Positions 32,060-40,829 of a DNA stretch of 64,000 nt are shown here, one piece after another. The stretch is from Firmicutes bacterium HGW-Firmicutes-14 (lineage in GTDB: Bacteria > Bacillota > Thermincolia > Thermincolales > UBA2595). The stretch's first letter is position 1. The number at the start of each line of letters is the position of its first letter. The position numbers were made by a program, and so were the translations under genes. A model generated the notes under the pieces. That model ran no database searches. It was not told the DNA's origin and saw only the letters and a program-made list of their open reading frames with translations. The DNA lies in assembly GCA_002840275.1 (NCBI GenBank), contig PHAB01000016.1:49194-113193 (forward strand), in the 5' to 3' direction.

Positions 32060-32985
32060 TGCACCACCCCCTTGGTAATCCTCATAAACAGGTTCTCCAG
32101 GTTATTACCGGTTTCCGCAAAAGACAGGACCGGAATACCCGCCAGGACCAGAGTGCGGAGAAGCTCCTGCTGGGCGGTGGTATCACCGGAAAAACTGACC
32201 TGAAGCACTCCGTCGGCGGTTTCATTGACCGCAGCCACCCCCGGGTGCTCCCGGAGGACCCGGGAAGCCTCCCCGGTTCCGGATTGTACCTTCACCTGGA
32301 TCAATTTATCCTGGCTCAGCTGGGATGTGATGAAATCCACACTGCCTACGGCAGCCAGTTCCCCTGCTTCAATAATCCCCACCTCGGCACACAGTTCCGC
32401 CAGTTCCGGCAGGATATGTGAAGAAATAATGATGGTTTTACCCATCTTTTTGAGTTCCCTGAGCAGTTCCCTCATTTCCACCCTGGCCCTGGGGTCAAGC
32501 CCGGAAGCAGGTTCATCCAGGATCAGCACCTTCGGGTCGTGGACAAGGCACCGGGCCAGGCACAGGCGCTGTTTCATGCCCCTGGAAAGGGAGTCCACAT
32601 AATCATCAGCCTTGTGGCTTAAATCCACCAGTTCCAGCAGGTCAGAAATGATTCCCCGGCGGGCGGCAGCAGGTATCCTGTAACAGGAACCATAAAAATC
32701 CAGGTATTCAGTCACTTTGAGCCGGTCATAAACCCCGAAGAAATCAGGCATATACCCGATTAGACGGCGGACTTTTTTGGGGTCTTTGAGAACATCAATC
32801 CCGTCAATAAAGGCCCGGCCTTCCGTCGGTACCATCAGGGTGGCCAGGATCTTCAGGGCCGTTGTTTTCCCGGCCCCGTTGGGACCCACAAAACCAAAAA
32901 TACTCTCTTCATTTATTTCAAAACTTATCCCTTTCAGGGCTTCCATTTTTCCATACTGTTTTTTCAGCCCCTCAACCCTGATCAT
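32056..32985 (-). CDS. ABC transporter ATP-binding protein
   Basis: 309 aa. Walker A GPNGAGKTTALK, signature LSRGMKQRLCLAR, Walker B VLILDEPASGLDP, and the H-loop in IIISSHIL. The extra 80 residues at the C-terminus are common in ABC-2 exporters. The ATG overlaps the stop of the secreted-protein gene by 4 bases. It is encoded directly between its permease and a GldG-like extracytoplasmic protein. Confidence 0.93.
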   Translation of the reverse strand: MIRVEGLKKQYGKMEALKGISFEINEESIFGFVGPNGAGKTTALKILATLMVPTEGRAFIDGIDVLKDPKKVRRLIGYMPDFFGVYDRLKVTEYLDFYGSCYRIPAAARRGIISDLLELVDLSHKADDYVDSLSRGMKQRLCLARCLVHDPKVLILDEPASGLDPRARVEMRELLRELKKMGKTIIISSHILPELAELCAEVGIIEAGELAAVGSVDFITSQLSQDKLIQVKVQSGTGEASRVLREHPGVAAVNETADGVLQVSFSGDTTAQQELLRTLVLAGIPVLSFAETGNNLENLFMRITKGVVQ

Positions 32986-35399
32986 TGCCCGCCACCACCT
33001 TCACTGCTTGTGGAGATACTCACACCCTGGACCTCAAAACCGCCCTGGTTAACCTTAAGCCTGAACCTGACCTGCCTGTTTTGGTTCACATACAGGTCAC
33101 GGTCTTTGATTTCAATATCCCCGGTTTTGAACTTTACCTCATCCCAGGCCTTGGTCTTCCAGTTATACAGGGCTGTTTCCCATAAGCCGGGGTTACCCCC
33201 CTGGGCCATCAGGTGCAGATTTAATTTATCAAATTTCCCTTCAGGAATATCAATCTGGTAAAAGGCTTCTGAATTAGGCTGCATAAATATGACCCCCGGC
33301 GGCCCAAATCCAATGTTATTGGAATCAGTCAGTATTCCGTTTATGATTCCCGGGGGGATGTTCATGTTATCTTTGTCAATCTTCAGTGTGAGGGAAACTT
33401 TAAAGAGAGTGGTAAAAAACTGTTTTGCACTTCTGTCCGGCAGCTTCAGGGCGCCCTGGACAGGCTGTTCGGACCAGGCCAGGAAAAGCGGCTGGTTTCC
33501 GGTATTTGGGCCGCCCTCATAGTTCATAACGGCTTCCAGAACCTGGTTACGCAGCATGTCCTTCTGGTTTGGCCGGGGCGGCCTTCCCACACCCTGCCAG
33601 TTGAAACCCGGGTTATAGGCCTGGTAATATAAAGGCGGCCCTCCCAAACCGGTACCTGAATTAACCGGTATTTCAATCTCCATCCTGTCACCGGGTTTCA
33701 ATACTCCGGTCTTCTTATATCCAAAAGACGACAATACCAGGCCATCGGTGAATTCATATTCAGTGTTATTTTGAATTACGGCAACCCATTTCTTCTTATC
33801 TTTGACTGTCAGTTCCCCGGTGATTGTCCCTTTCAGGGAGGTCTCCCCAAGAGTGGTGAAACCCCTCATCAGCCAGGCCTGCATGTCAAGGAGCTCTATG
33901 CGGGTCCGCCCCTGCCCCTCTTCCACAATTATCCGGGCCTCCTGATGCTGCCCCGGCACATAGGACCTCACATCACCAAAGGTAGGCAGGGCATTAACCA
34001 TGTGCCGGCCTTCCAGTTCTATTTCATACCTATTTTGGCTGGGAGCAAAAACGCCTGTGGTAGTAGTAACCTGGGCCAGAGTATTGTTGGGGTTAACATC
34101 GACGACATTTATCTGATGGGTGACCACATCACTTAACCGTTCCCGGAAAGAAGCCGTATAAATAACGGCTACAAACAATACTGCCAGGGCCGGGGCCGCA
34201 AACCAGGCCCATTCCCGTTTGTCGAACTTTTTCAGAACCAGGTAACTGATTACACCCACTACCAGGATGTAGACCCCCAGGATTGCGGCGATACCCTTCA
34301 ATGAAGGCAGTTTCATAGCCGGAATCGTATTCAGAGCCTCTGTTAAGGCCCAGGGATTCCGGCTGCCCGGCATCCCTTTGAATACGGCAGACCCCGGTGA
34401 AGACAGGAGTTTCAGAGATGTATTCCCGGTAAAAAGCAGGTCCTGGAGCAGAACCCCTGTCCCGCTCCACCCGGCCATAGGTTCCATGGCCGGGTCAAAA
34501 GCCAGGAAATCCACCTTGCCGCTGCCGAGAACCTTCTCAACCACCAGGGGGATACCTGCCTGGGTATACAGGCTGCTGCCGTAAGCTTTGCTCACCAGGG
34601 CCACCCGGACATCCCCGGCAGGACCGGCCGTCTGCCCCGGCAGGCCTGCCAGCCCCCCCAGGTTCCTGGTATCCACCGTAGAAACCTCTGCTGCTCTCAA
34701 CTCCTCCGGCAGGTTGGGCAAAACCTTATGCCAGCCTGCTCCCCCGCCTATGACCAGTATTCCGCCACGGTTAACCCAGTGTAACAGGGCTTCCCCCTGT
34801 TCCTTATTTAATTCAGGGTTGATATCATTAATTACCAGGACATCAAAAAAGGACAGCATCTCCCCTTTTTCGGGGAAGTCCTCCTTCTTCAGTGTTACCA
34901 TGGTAGGTGAAGTGCCGTTTGGCAGCCTGATCCCGGCCAGGGCCCGAAATTCGTCAAAAGGCCTGTCCAGGATACCGACAATGGGCTGGTCGGTACGGTG
35001 GAAATTCATGTTTATCCTGCCGGAGGCCAGTACCTTGCTTCCGGAAACAAGTTCGACCTTCAGGCTCCCCATATAATCATTGACAGGTATGTCCAGATTA
35101 AATTTCTTTGTGGTTCCCTTGGCAACCACGGCCTCAGTTATGTAATCCACCAGGTACTGTTCCCGGTTGCCGTATACAACTCTAAGCTTACCCCTGATGT
35201 CCGGCCCCTTGTTGGCCACCTCAATCCTCAGTGGAACCCATGCCCCCTGTTTTGCATGGTAGCCGTAAGCGCTCTCAACTTTTACAGTTACCGGTTCCTC
35301 CTTCTTCTCTTCAGGTTCAGCCGCCGCTCCGGCAGCCAGGAGAAAAATAAGAAGGCCCGCCAAAACCAGGGCGGCCGTACCTTTCCCTTTGAAAACCAT
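32982..35399 (-). CDS. secreted/membrane protein with amidotransferase-like domain (first gene of MoxR/VWA locus)
   Basis: 805 aa. A signal segment (ALVLAGLLIFLLAAGAAA) leads into an extracytoplasmic beta-rich part. An amidotransferase-like fold follows around residues 170-230 (DVLVINDINPELNKEQGEAL and GGILVIGGGAGW), lacking an obvious catalytic Cys. Two helices near residues 370-420 (AILGVYILVVGVISYLVL) place the long C-terminal domain outside again. ATG 35399 has AGGTGA at 5 bases. The family name is uncertain; the layout resembles GldG/DUF4350-type proteins next to ABC-2 exporters. It opens the eight-gene operon. Confidence 0.8.
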   Translation of the reverse strand: MVFKGKGTAALVLAGLLIFLLAAGAAAEPEEKKEEPVTVKVESAYGYHAKQGAWVPLRIEVANKGPDIRGKLRVVYGNREQYLVDYITEAVVAKGTTKKFNLDIPVNDYMGSLKVELVSGSKVLASGRINMNFHRTDQPIVGILDRPFDEFRALAGIRLPNGTSPTMVTLKKEDFPEKGEMLSFFDVLVINDINPELNKEQGEALLHWVNRGGILVIGGGAGWHKVLPNLPEELRAAEVSTVDTRNLGGLAGLPGQTAGPAGDVRVALVSKAYGSSLYTQAGIPLVVEKVLGSGKVDFLAFDPAMEPMAGWSGTGVLLQDLLFTGNTSLKLLSSPGSAVFKGMPGSRNPWALTEALNTIPAMKLPSLKGIAAILGVYILVVGVISYLVLKKFDKREWAWFAAPALAVLFVAVIYTASFRERLSDVVTHQINVVDVNPNNTLAQVTTTTGVFAPSQNRYEIELEGRHMVNALPTFGDVRSYVPGQHQEARIIVEEGQGRTRIELLDMQAWLMRGFTTLGETSLKGTITGELTVKDKKKWVAVIQNNTEYEFTDGLVLSSFGYKKTGVLKPGDRMEIEIPVNSGTGLGGPPLYYQAYNPGFNWQGVGRPPRPNQKDMLRNQVLEAVMNYEGGPNTGNQPLFLAWSEQPVQGALKLPDRSAKQFFTTLFKVSLTLKIDKDNMNIPPGIINGILTDSNNIGFGPPGVIFMQPNSEAFYQIDIPEGKFDKLNLHLMAQGGNPGLWETALYNWKTKAWDEVKFKTGDIEIKDRDLYVNQNRQVRFRLKVNQGGFEVQGVSISTSSEGGGGQ

Positions 35400-35526
35400 T
35401 GCTCTCACCTTCTCCCCAAATAATTGCATAAAAATTAGACCATATAAGGCTCCCTAAGTAATTAGACGCGCCGGCACCCCTTTTTGTTCCCATGAATTTC
35501 CGTTCTTTACCAATAAATTTTTTTTA

Positions 35527-35556
35527 TTGGTTTACCCGGTTTCATTGTATTATAAT
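35527..35556 (+). promoter_or_regulatory. yedF promoter
   Basis: -35 TTGGTT at 35527-35532, 18-bp spacer, -10 TATAAT at 35551-35556, 88 bases before the start codon. A perfect 7-bp arm palindrome (CCAATAA / TTATTGG) covers 35511-35530 and overlaps the -35, so it could be an operator. Confidence 0.6.
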
Positions 35557-35643
35557 TTTAACAGGTAACAAACTAAGGAAAATTAGCCAATAATCGTGGG
35601 TTGCATCGGAAATAAATTCAAAAATTAAAGTCAGGAGTGATCA

Positions 35644-36231
35644 GTGTTGGAATCAAAAATTGTTGACGCCCGGGGAATGGCATGCCCGATGCCGGTTATT
35701 AATACGAAAAAAATCCTTGAATTGCTTGAAGAGGGAGCAGTTACCACTATTGTAGACAATGATGCGGCCAAAGAAAATGTGATAGCCCTTGCTAACAGCA
35801 TGCGGTGTGAAGTTGACGTTGAACAGAGAGGCAGTGAATATTTCATTCAAATTACCAAAAGAGACAAGGGCTTAGGCCTGGAAGAACAGAAGTCCGGAAA
35901 ATCCGTAATATTTATATCTTCTTCAGAAATGGGGCAGGGCAGTTCTGAATTAGGGGCAATACTGATGAAAAGCTTCATGTTCACCCTGGTGGAAAGCGAA
36001 GACCTCCCCCTGACCATTTTGTTTGTAAACAGCGGAGTATACCTGACCTGTGAAGAATCACCCGTCCTTGAGCACCTTCTTAACCTGCAGGAACGCGGAG
36101 TTGAGATACTGTCCTGCGGCACCTGCCTGGATTATTTCAAAATAAAGGAAAAACTCTGTGTGGGACAGGTTAGTAATATGTATACCATATATGAAAAGAT
36201 GGCCGGGGCAGACAAGGTTATCTCCCTTTAG
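35644..36231 (+). CDS. yedF: YedF family TusA-DsrE fusion (selenium/sulfur transfer)
   Basis: 195 aa. The N-terminal SirA/TusA domain has the active Cys in ARGMACPMPVINTKK (residue 13 or so); the C-terminal DsrE-like domain has KSVIFISSSEMGQGS and VEILSCGTCLDYF, again with reactive-looking Cys residues. This fusion is called YedF and is found with selenium or persulfide metabolism. Starts at GTG 35644 (AGGAG at 6 bases) or TTG 35647. The transporter operon opposite (36416-37474) is a sulfur importer, so a role as persulfide or selenium carrier for imported sulfur is plausible. No selD or selA is in the window. Confidence 0.88.
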   Translation: MLESKIVDARGMACPMPVINTKKILELLEEGAVTTIVDNDAAKENVIALANSMRCEVDVEQRGSEYFIQITKRDKGLGLEEQKSGKSVIFISSSEMGQGSSELGAILMKSFMFTLVESEDLPLTILFVNSGVYLTCEESPVLEHLLNLQERGVEILSCGTCLDYFKIKEKLCVGQVSNMYTIYEKMAGADKVISL

Positions 36232-36339
36232 GCCTCTTTTCAGAATATTATTCGACACGTCAAACAAATTAACCTGCAGATAAAGATACGGTGGAACACA
36301 TCCGCTCTTCCAATTTATGGTCAAGACATGAAAAAGTCA

Positions 36340-36385
36340 GCCCTCTGCTTAGCCAAAACGTTAATGCAGAGGGCGCTTATTTTAA
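36340..36385. terminator. bidirectional terminator between yedF and the YeeE operon
   Basis: Stem GCCCTCTGC / GCAGAGGGC with a 17-base loop; TTATTTTAA follows on the plus strand and TGACTTTTTC on the minus strand. Confidence 0.8.
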
Positions 36386-36415
36386 TCCTTTAAACATATT
36401 TAAAAGTTATAAGTT

Positions 36416-36955
36416 CTATTTAATCTTTTGCAGCACAACCGTTGCTCCTCCGAAAACAACCAGCAGGACAATCAATCCTATCAGGTTACTTCCCAGCAGG
36501 CTGCCAATAGTCAGTGCCCCGTAATTGAGCGGGTTTATCAACGGTTTTTCCAGCACGGGATATAAATGGGCAAAAACCGCCGCTGCCAGGATGCCGCCCA
36601 TGACACCGTAAACCGCGTCCCTCTTACCCTCGCCCAGGGCAACCATGACGGTACCCGGGCAGTAACCGGCCAGGGCAAAGCCGACTCCGAATATCAAGCC
36701 ACCGGCCACAAGCCTTACCAGTTGGACCGGAGCAATATAGATAACACTGTCAAAAAGGAAAATCCCCACCGAAGCCACCATAACGGCAGTCATCATAAAT
36801 TTCAGTATGGTAAAATCCTTCAAAAGCAGCATTTTCAATATGTTCTCATAACGGGAAGCCCCCGATTTAAATATCACAAACCCGAAAGCCACACCGGTAA
36901 CCAGCCCCAGGGCCAGGATTCCGGCCGGTATCCCTGTTCTTATAAATTCAGTCAT
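36416..36955 (-). CDS. YeeE/YedE (TsuA-like) transporter half, second subunit
   Basis: 179-aa protein with four or five helices. The key segment is GGLIFGVGFALAGYCPGT, which holds the conserved Cys of YeeE/YedE proteins in the pore. Full-length TsuA imports thiosulfate by passing it along Cys residues. Here the protein is half-size and paired with a similar half-size gene just upstream (one base apart), so the two probably assemble as a heterodimer with two Cys-lined halves. Confidence 0.88.
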   Translation of the reverse strand: MTEFIRTGIPAGILALGLVTGVAFGFVIFKSGASRYENILKMLLLKDFTILKFMMTAVMVASVGIFLFDSVIYIAPVQLVRLVAGGLIFGVGFALAGYCPGTVMVALGEGKRDAVYGVMGGILAAAVFAHLYPVLEKPLINPLNYGALTIGSLLGSNLIGLIVLLVVFGGATVVLQKIK

Positions 36956-37474
36956 TTATATGTCCCTCCCCCGGTAAAGAAGCTTTGCTGTGATGATTCC
37001 CGAGGCAAACATGGCGCCGGCAAACACCAGGGCTGCAATAGCCAGCTGGCTGCCGCCGCTGATAAACAAGCCGCTGGTACAGCCCCCTGCCAGGCGTGAA
37101 CCGAATACCAGCAGGAATCCGCCTGCAAAGGTCTGAAGGTACCGCTTTGTTTTGTTTTTTCCGAATCCGGCCGCCCACATGCCGGGAATGTCCTCACCCT
37201 TATTTCGTACGACAAGGTACCGGGCAATCAGGCCTGATATCACCAGCCCGATGACAAACATGACCTGCCAGTCAGCCACAGGCGGGGCTGCTTTAAAATA
37301 ATGGATTGTACCGGCCACATATTCAGGGGAAAAGAATTCCAATATGTGCCCAGCTGCCCGTTCATAGGTCGTGGATGTGCCAACGGGATGGCCGGTAATA
37401 AAGGCAAAAACAACTACAAGTCCAAGCAATGCACCCCCAATATGCCACGGCCACTCTTTCTTTGGTTCATTCAA
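36956..37474 (-). CDS. YeeE/YedE (TsuA-like) transporter half, first subunit
   Basis: 172-aa membrane protein with the same Cys-loop type segment (FGSRLAGGCTSGLFISG). I start it at TTG 37474, which has GGAGGG at 6 bases; an ATG at 37489 would have no ribosome site. First gene of the two-gene operon transcribed from 37537-37565. The promoter overlaps a CsoR/CstR-type palindrome, which fits persulfide- or sulfide-responsive control of sulfur import. Confidence 0.85.
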   Translation of the reverse strand: MNEPKKEWPWHIGGALLGLVVVFAFITGHPVGTSTTYERAAGHILEFFSPEYVAGTIHYFKAAPPVADWQVMFVIGLVISGLIARYLVVRNKGEDIPGMWAAGFGKNKTKRYLQTFAGGFLLVFGSRLAGGCTSGLFISGGSQLAIAALVFAGAMFASGIITAKLLYRGRDI

Positions 37475-37536
37475 TTTAATCCCTCCCATATATGCTATTT
37501 CATTAAAACAAAAACATAACAATTACTCCTAGTACA

Positions 37537-37565
37537 ATTATACCCCCTCGGGGTATATAAGTCAA
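37537..37565 (-). promoter_or_regulatory. YeeE operon promoter with CsoR/CstR-type operator
   Basis: Minus strand: -35 TTGACT at 37560-37565, 17-bp spacer, -10 TATAAT at 37537-37542. The spacer is the palindrome TATACCCC-CTC-GGGGTATA (37539-37557). CsoR-family repressors, including the persulfide sensor CstR, bind GC-centred palindromes of this form placed between -35 and -10. No CsoR-family gene is in the window. Confidence 0.8.
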
Positions 37566-37593
37566 TATTGTTTGGGATAATCTTACGATAATC

Positions 37594-38358
37594 TTAGGAT
37601 AATCTATTGAAATCCAGGAGGGCGTGTAATACTTTCCACTTCTCATCAAAACCCGGGTATCCGACAAATCTGGGCCGATCCAGGTTATTTTCTATAATTT
37701 CCTTTATGGTTCCCGGCTGTTTGCTCATGACAGCTATCCTGCTGCCCAGGATTATAGCTTCCTGGATATTGTGGGTGATAAAAACTATAGTTGTCCGGAA
37801 ACGCTCCCAGATGCTGATAAGTTCATTCTGCAGTGCGGTCCGGGTCTGGGCATCCAGGCTGGCAAAAGGTTCGTCCATCAGAAGCACCTTTGGATTCATG
37901 GCCAGCGCCCTGGCAATTGCCACCCGCTGTTTCATTCCTCCTGACAACTGATGGGGGTAATTATGGGCAAAATCCGCCAGCCCCACCAGTGAGACAAATT
38001 CCATTGATATGTCGCGACGTTCCTTTTTAGCAGCAGTCTTATTCACCTTAAGTGGATATTCCACATTTTCCAGGACTGTTTTCCATGGAAGCAGCTGGTC
38101 AAACCCCTGGAAAACCATGACCCGGTCCGGCCCCGGCCTGTCCACAGCCTTGCCGTCCACCAGGATTTCCCCGGAATCAGGGTGTTCGAAGCCCGCAATA
38201 CATCGCAGCAGTGTAGATTTTCCACAGCCGGAAGGGCCAAGAATGCAGAAAAGGTCTCCTCCCCCAATATCAATATCGACGTTTTCCAGGGCTGTGACAT
38301 GCTGTTTTCCCGTATCGAATATTTTGTTTATACCTGTCAGTTGAAGCACTCCGGCCAT
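37594..38358 (-). CDS. NitT/TauT-type ABC transporter ATP-binding protein
   Basis: 254 aa. Walker A GPSGCGKST, Q-loop VFQGFDQLLPW, signature LSGGMKQRVAIARA, Walker B VLLMDEPFASLDA. It closes the three-gene set binding protein, permease, ATPase. Relatives import nitrate, sulfonates, taurine or aromatic acids. It is distinct from the ATPase at the left edge, though of the same family. Confidence 0.92.
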   Translation of the reverse strand: MAGVLQLTGINKIFDTGKQHVTALENVDIDIGGGDLFCILGPSGCGKSTLLRCIAGFEHPDSGEILVDGKAVDRPGPDRVMVFQGFDQLLPWKTVLENVEYPLKVNKTAAKKERRDISMEFVSLVGLADFAHNYPHQLSGGMKQRVAIARALAMNPKVLLMDEPFASLDAQTRTALQNELISIWERFRTTIVFITHNIQEAIILGSRIAVMSKQPGTIKEIIENNLDRPRFVGYPGFDEKWKVLHALLDFNRLS

Positions 38359-38374
38359 GTTTAATCACCTCTAA

Positions 38375-39145
38375 TCAGACCATCATTCCCCAGCGCCTGA
38401 CGGTTTTTTTCTCAATAATTCCGAAAAACAGGTCTTCTACCAGGATGCCAATTAAAACTATTACTATTAAAGCAGCAAATACCCCTGAGATATCCATTAA
38501 ATATCTCTGTTTATAAATGAACCACCCCAGTCCGCCGCTGACTCCCGCTGTGCCAAAAACCATCTCGGCAGCAATCAGCGCCCTCCAGGCCCTTGACCAC
38601 CCTATTTTCAACCCGGTCAGCAGGTAAGGGAAGGCGGCCGGTACCATAATCGAAAACACCAGCCTGGGGCCTGTGAGTCCGGCATTCTGCCCCACCTCCC
38701 TGAATATTACGGGTACCGTTCGAAAGCCTGCCACGGTATTCAGGATCATCGGCCACAATGTGGCATGAACAATAACAAAGATTATTGATTCCTGGCCTGT
38801 GCCAAACCACAGAATGGCCAGGGGCAGAAGAGCTATTCCCGGCAATGGGTTCATTACCGCAACCGCGGTATCAAGGAAATTATCAAAGTTCTTCGATACC
38901 ATGGCCAGGGAAGAGAATAAGACGGTCAGAATAACAGCAATCACCAGGCCGGTGATTATAAGGTAAAGGGAAAATACCGCATTACCGACCAGTTCACCAC
39001 TCATAACCCCATCCTTAAGGCTATCCCAAATCCGGCCGAGGGAAGGGAAGAGAAGGGGAGGGAAAAAACCGGCCCGGGCAGCGGATTCCCAGGCAACTGC
39101 CAGCAGCAATATAAACAGGACCCTTTTTCTGAATATCTCTTTCAT
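38375..39145 (-). CDS. NitT/TauT-type ABC transporter permease
   Basis: 256 aa, six hydrophobic helices. The EAA-type loop that docks the ATPase is in AGLTGPRLVFSIMVPAAFPYL and following residues. It is encoded between the binding protein and the ATPase with gaps of 16-18 bases, a typical operon spacing. Confidence 0.92.
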   Translation of the reverse strand: MKEIFRKRVLFILLLAVAWESAARAGFFPPLLFPSLGRIWDSLKDGVMSGELVGNAVFSLYLIITGLVIAVILTVLFSSLAMVSKNFDNFLDTAVAVMNPLPGIALLPLAILWFGTGQESIIFVIVHATLWPMILNTVAGFRTVPVIFREVGQNAGLTGPRLVFSIMVPAAFPYLLTGLKIGWSRAWRALIAAEMVFGTAGVSGGLGWFIYKQRYLMDISGVFAALIVIVLIGILVEDLFFGIIEKKTVRRWGMMV

Positions 39146-39163
39146 GCCAGGTTACCCTCTTTC

Positions 39164-40243
39164 CTAATCAGAAGATTGCTTCAGGTCACGGTACTGGGCC
39201 CTTTCCACGGGCGACTTATCTGCCGGAGACGTCCCCCCGGCTTTTTTCCCAATGGCTGCTGAGACATTTTCCCAGCAGATTTCATCATAACTCTCCGGTA
39301 CCTTACTGATATAACCGGCTTTTTTCATAAATTCGGCAAATCCCAACAGGCCATACGGGGTTGAGGTATAGTTGGTGCCGGGCCATGTCAGGTATTTTTC
39401 AACCTTATCCACCGACAGTTTATAGTCAGGGGCCAGGATTTCCGCAGCCTGCCTTGGATTGGTATTGATAAAGGTGATGGCTTCATCCATGGCCAACACA
39501 AATGCGGCATAGGCCATCGGGCTGCCATCGTGAAACCTCCGGGTAGCAGAACCTACCAGAAAACCGAATTCCCCCCCAAAGGCTTCCTCCCCGTTCAAAA
39601 TCTGCTTAATATTGGGAGAATCCAGTTCCTCAAAAATATATGGCGGTGAAGTAAAGTGGGCGGCAATGGCCCGTTCACTGATAAGGGCTGCAGCAGCATC
39701 GGGGTGCTGCATGGAAATCATGTTTTTGTCCATGGCAGTAGGGTCACCCAGTTCCCGTTCCGCCGCCATCGCCAGGAGTATATGCTGAATGCTGCCCGAA
39801 TATGGAGTGGCTATCTTATCCTCCACCGTAAAATCCTTCAGGGAGTTAAGGTCTTCCCTGAAAGTTTGCAGCCCCAGGGGAGATGTGCCCAGAGCAGTGG
39901 CTATTTTCCAGTCCGCTCCCTTGTCCCAGGCAATCCAAAAAGGGGCCTGACCGGTAAAACCTATGTCGACATCACCGGAAATCATGGCTTCCCTGATTAA
40001 CTCCCCACCCATCTGTTTCCATTCCACCTGTGCCCCGGGCAGGTATTTTTCTATCAGTTTCTTTTCCTTCATTATCTGTACTGGAGCATATCCAAGGCCA
40101 TACTGAATTGCAATCCTGATTCTGGCCGGGGGTGTTCCGGCGCCGGTTCCTTCCCTGTCATCAGCGGCATTTGAACATCCCCCCGTGAAAGCAGACAGTA
40201 TCACTGCTACAGCCAGAAGAAACCCGGTTATTTTTTTGGACAA
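39164..40243 (-). CDS. NitT/TauT-type ABC transporter binding lipoprotein
   Basis: 359-aa solute receptor. The lipobox is F-T-G-G-C after a hydrophobic N-terminus. The SsuA/NMT1-type core includes IQYGLGYAPVQIMKE, MISGDVDIGFTGQAPF and YISKVPESYDEICW. TTG 40243 has GGGAGG at 10 bases. The ligand is unknown. The gene is 17 bases beyond the small flippase-like gene, so the transporter could be read through from the glycan operon. Confidence 0.9.
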   Translation of the reverse strand: MSKKITGFLLAVAVILSAFTGGCSNAADDREGTGAGTPPARIRIAIQYGLGYAPVQIMKEKKLIEKYLPGAQVEWKQMGGELIREAMISGDVDIGFTGQAPFWIAWDKGADWKIATALGTSPLGLQTFREDLNSLKDFTVEDKIATPYSGSIQHILLAMAAERELGDPTAMDKNMISMQHPDAAAALISERAIAAHFTSPPYIFEELDSPNIKQILNGEEAFGGEFGFLVGSATRRFHDGSPMAYAAFVLAMDEAITFINTNPRQAAEILAPDYKLSVDKVEKYLTWPGTNYTSTPYGLLGFAEFMKKAGYISKVPESYDEICWENVSAAIGKKAGGTSPADKSPVERAQYRDLKQSSD

Positions 40244-40260
40244 GATAACACAACCTCCCT

Positions 40261-40611
40261 TTACGCAACATTAAAAACACTTAATCCTAACAAGACAAGA
40301 AACATGCCCAGGTAATGGTGCCCGGTCAGTTTTTCTTTAAAAAACATCTTTCCTCCCAGGCTTACCAGTACATAATTAAACCCGGTGAAGGCAAATGCCG
40401 TTGAGAGTTCCAACTGCTTCAGGGCCAGAATATAAAATGCAGGGGCGGCAAAGGTCAGGGCCGCTGCCAGAAGTATGTGCCGGTTAAACATGGTTTTTAT
40501 CAATTGACTGAATCCTGAACCTGACTCAAGCCGGGCAGAACCCTGCTTTGTCAGGAGCTGTCCCGCTGCGGTCAGGATTACGGTGAGAATAATCAGGAGA
40601 TAGGCGTTCAT
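40261..40611 (-). CDS. SMR/EamA-type small membrane protein (ArnE/ArnF-like flippase half)
   Basis: 116-aa protein with four helices: TAAGQLLTKQGSARL in TM1 and FAFTGFNYVLVSLGGKMFF in TM3-4 are like small-multidrug-resistance and ArnE/ArnF proteins that flip undecaprenyl-linked sugars. ATG 40611 overlaps the stop of a similar but truncated gene (TGATG), so the two were once a coupled heterodimer pair. Located at the end of an amino-sugar operon, a lipid-sugar flippase is more likely than drug export. Confidence 0.78.
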   Translation of the reverse strand: MNAYLLIILTVILTAAGQLLTKQGSARLESGSGFSQLIKTMFNRHILLAAALTFAAPAFYILALKQLELSTAFAFTGFNYVLVSLGGKMFFKEKLTGHHYLGMFLVLLGLSVFNVA

Positions 40612-40829
40612 CACCAGTCCCGCCCTTCTTGCTTTATCCTTAAGCTGCCCAAAGCGGTACAGATGACACCGGCCACTATAAGCAGGCTGCCAACAGCCTT
40701 ATACGGGGTAACCGTTTCATTAAAAAAGTACCGGGAAACCGGCAGCATCAAAACAAAAGACAGGCTCATGACAGGATAAGCAAAAGATACAGGCAGTTTT
40801 TTCAGGATAAATACCCAGATAAACCCTCG
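40611..40829 (-). pseudogene. truncated SMR/ArnE-like flippase partner
   Basis: A frame ending with TGA at 40611-40613 encodes the C-terminal 70 residues of a four-helix SMR-type protein (KKLPVSFAYPVMSLSFV, later YKAVGSLLIVAGVICTALG). The first helix or two and the start codon are missing, and the sequence switches to an IS605-type end at about 40830. It is the partner of the intact 116-aa protein and has been cut by the insertion. A functional pair is therefore probably lost unless another homologue compensates. Confidence 0.75.

Noticed and set aside
35644..36231. Possible selenoprotein system suggested by yedF
   Set aside because: No selA, selB, selC or selD gene and no convincing in-frame TGA with conserved flanking sequence was found in the window.
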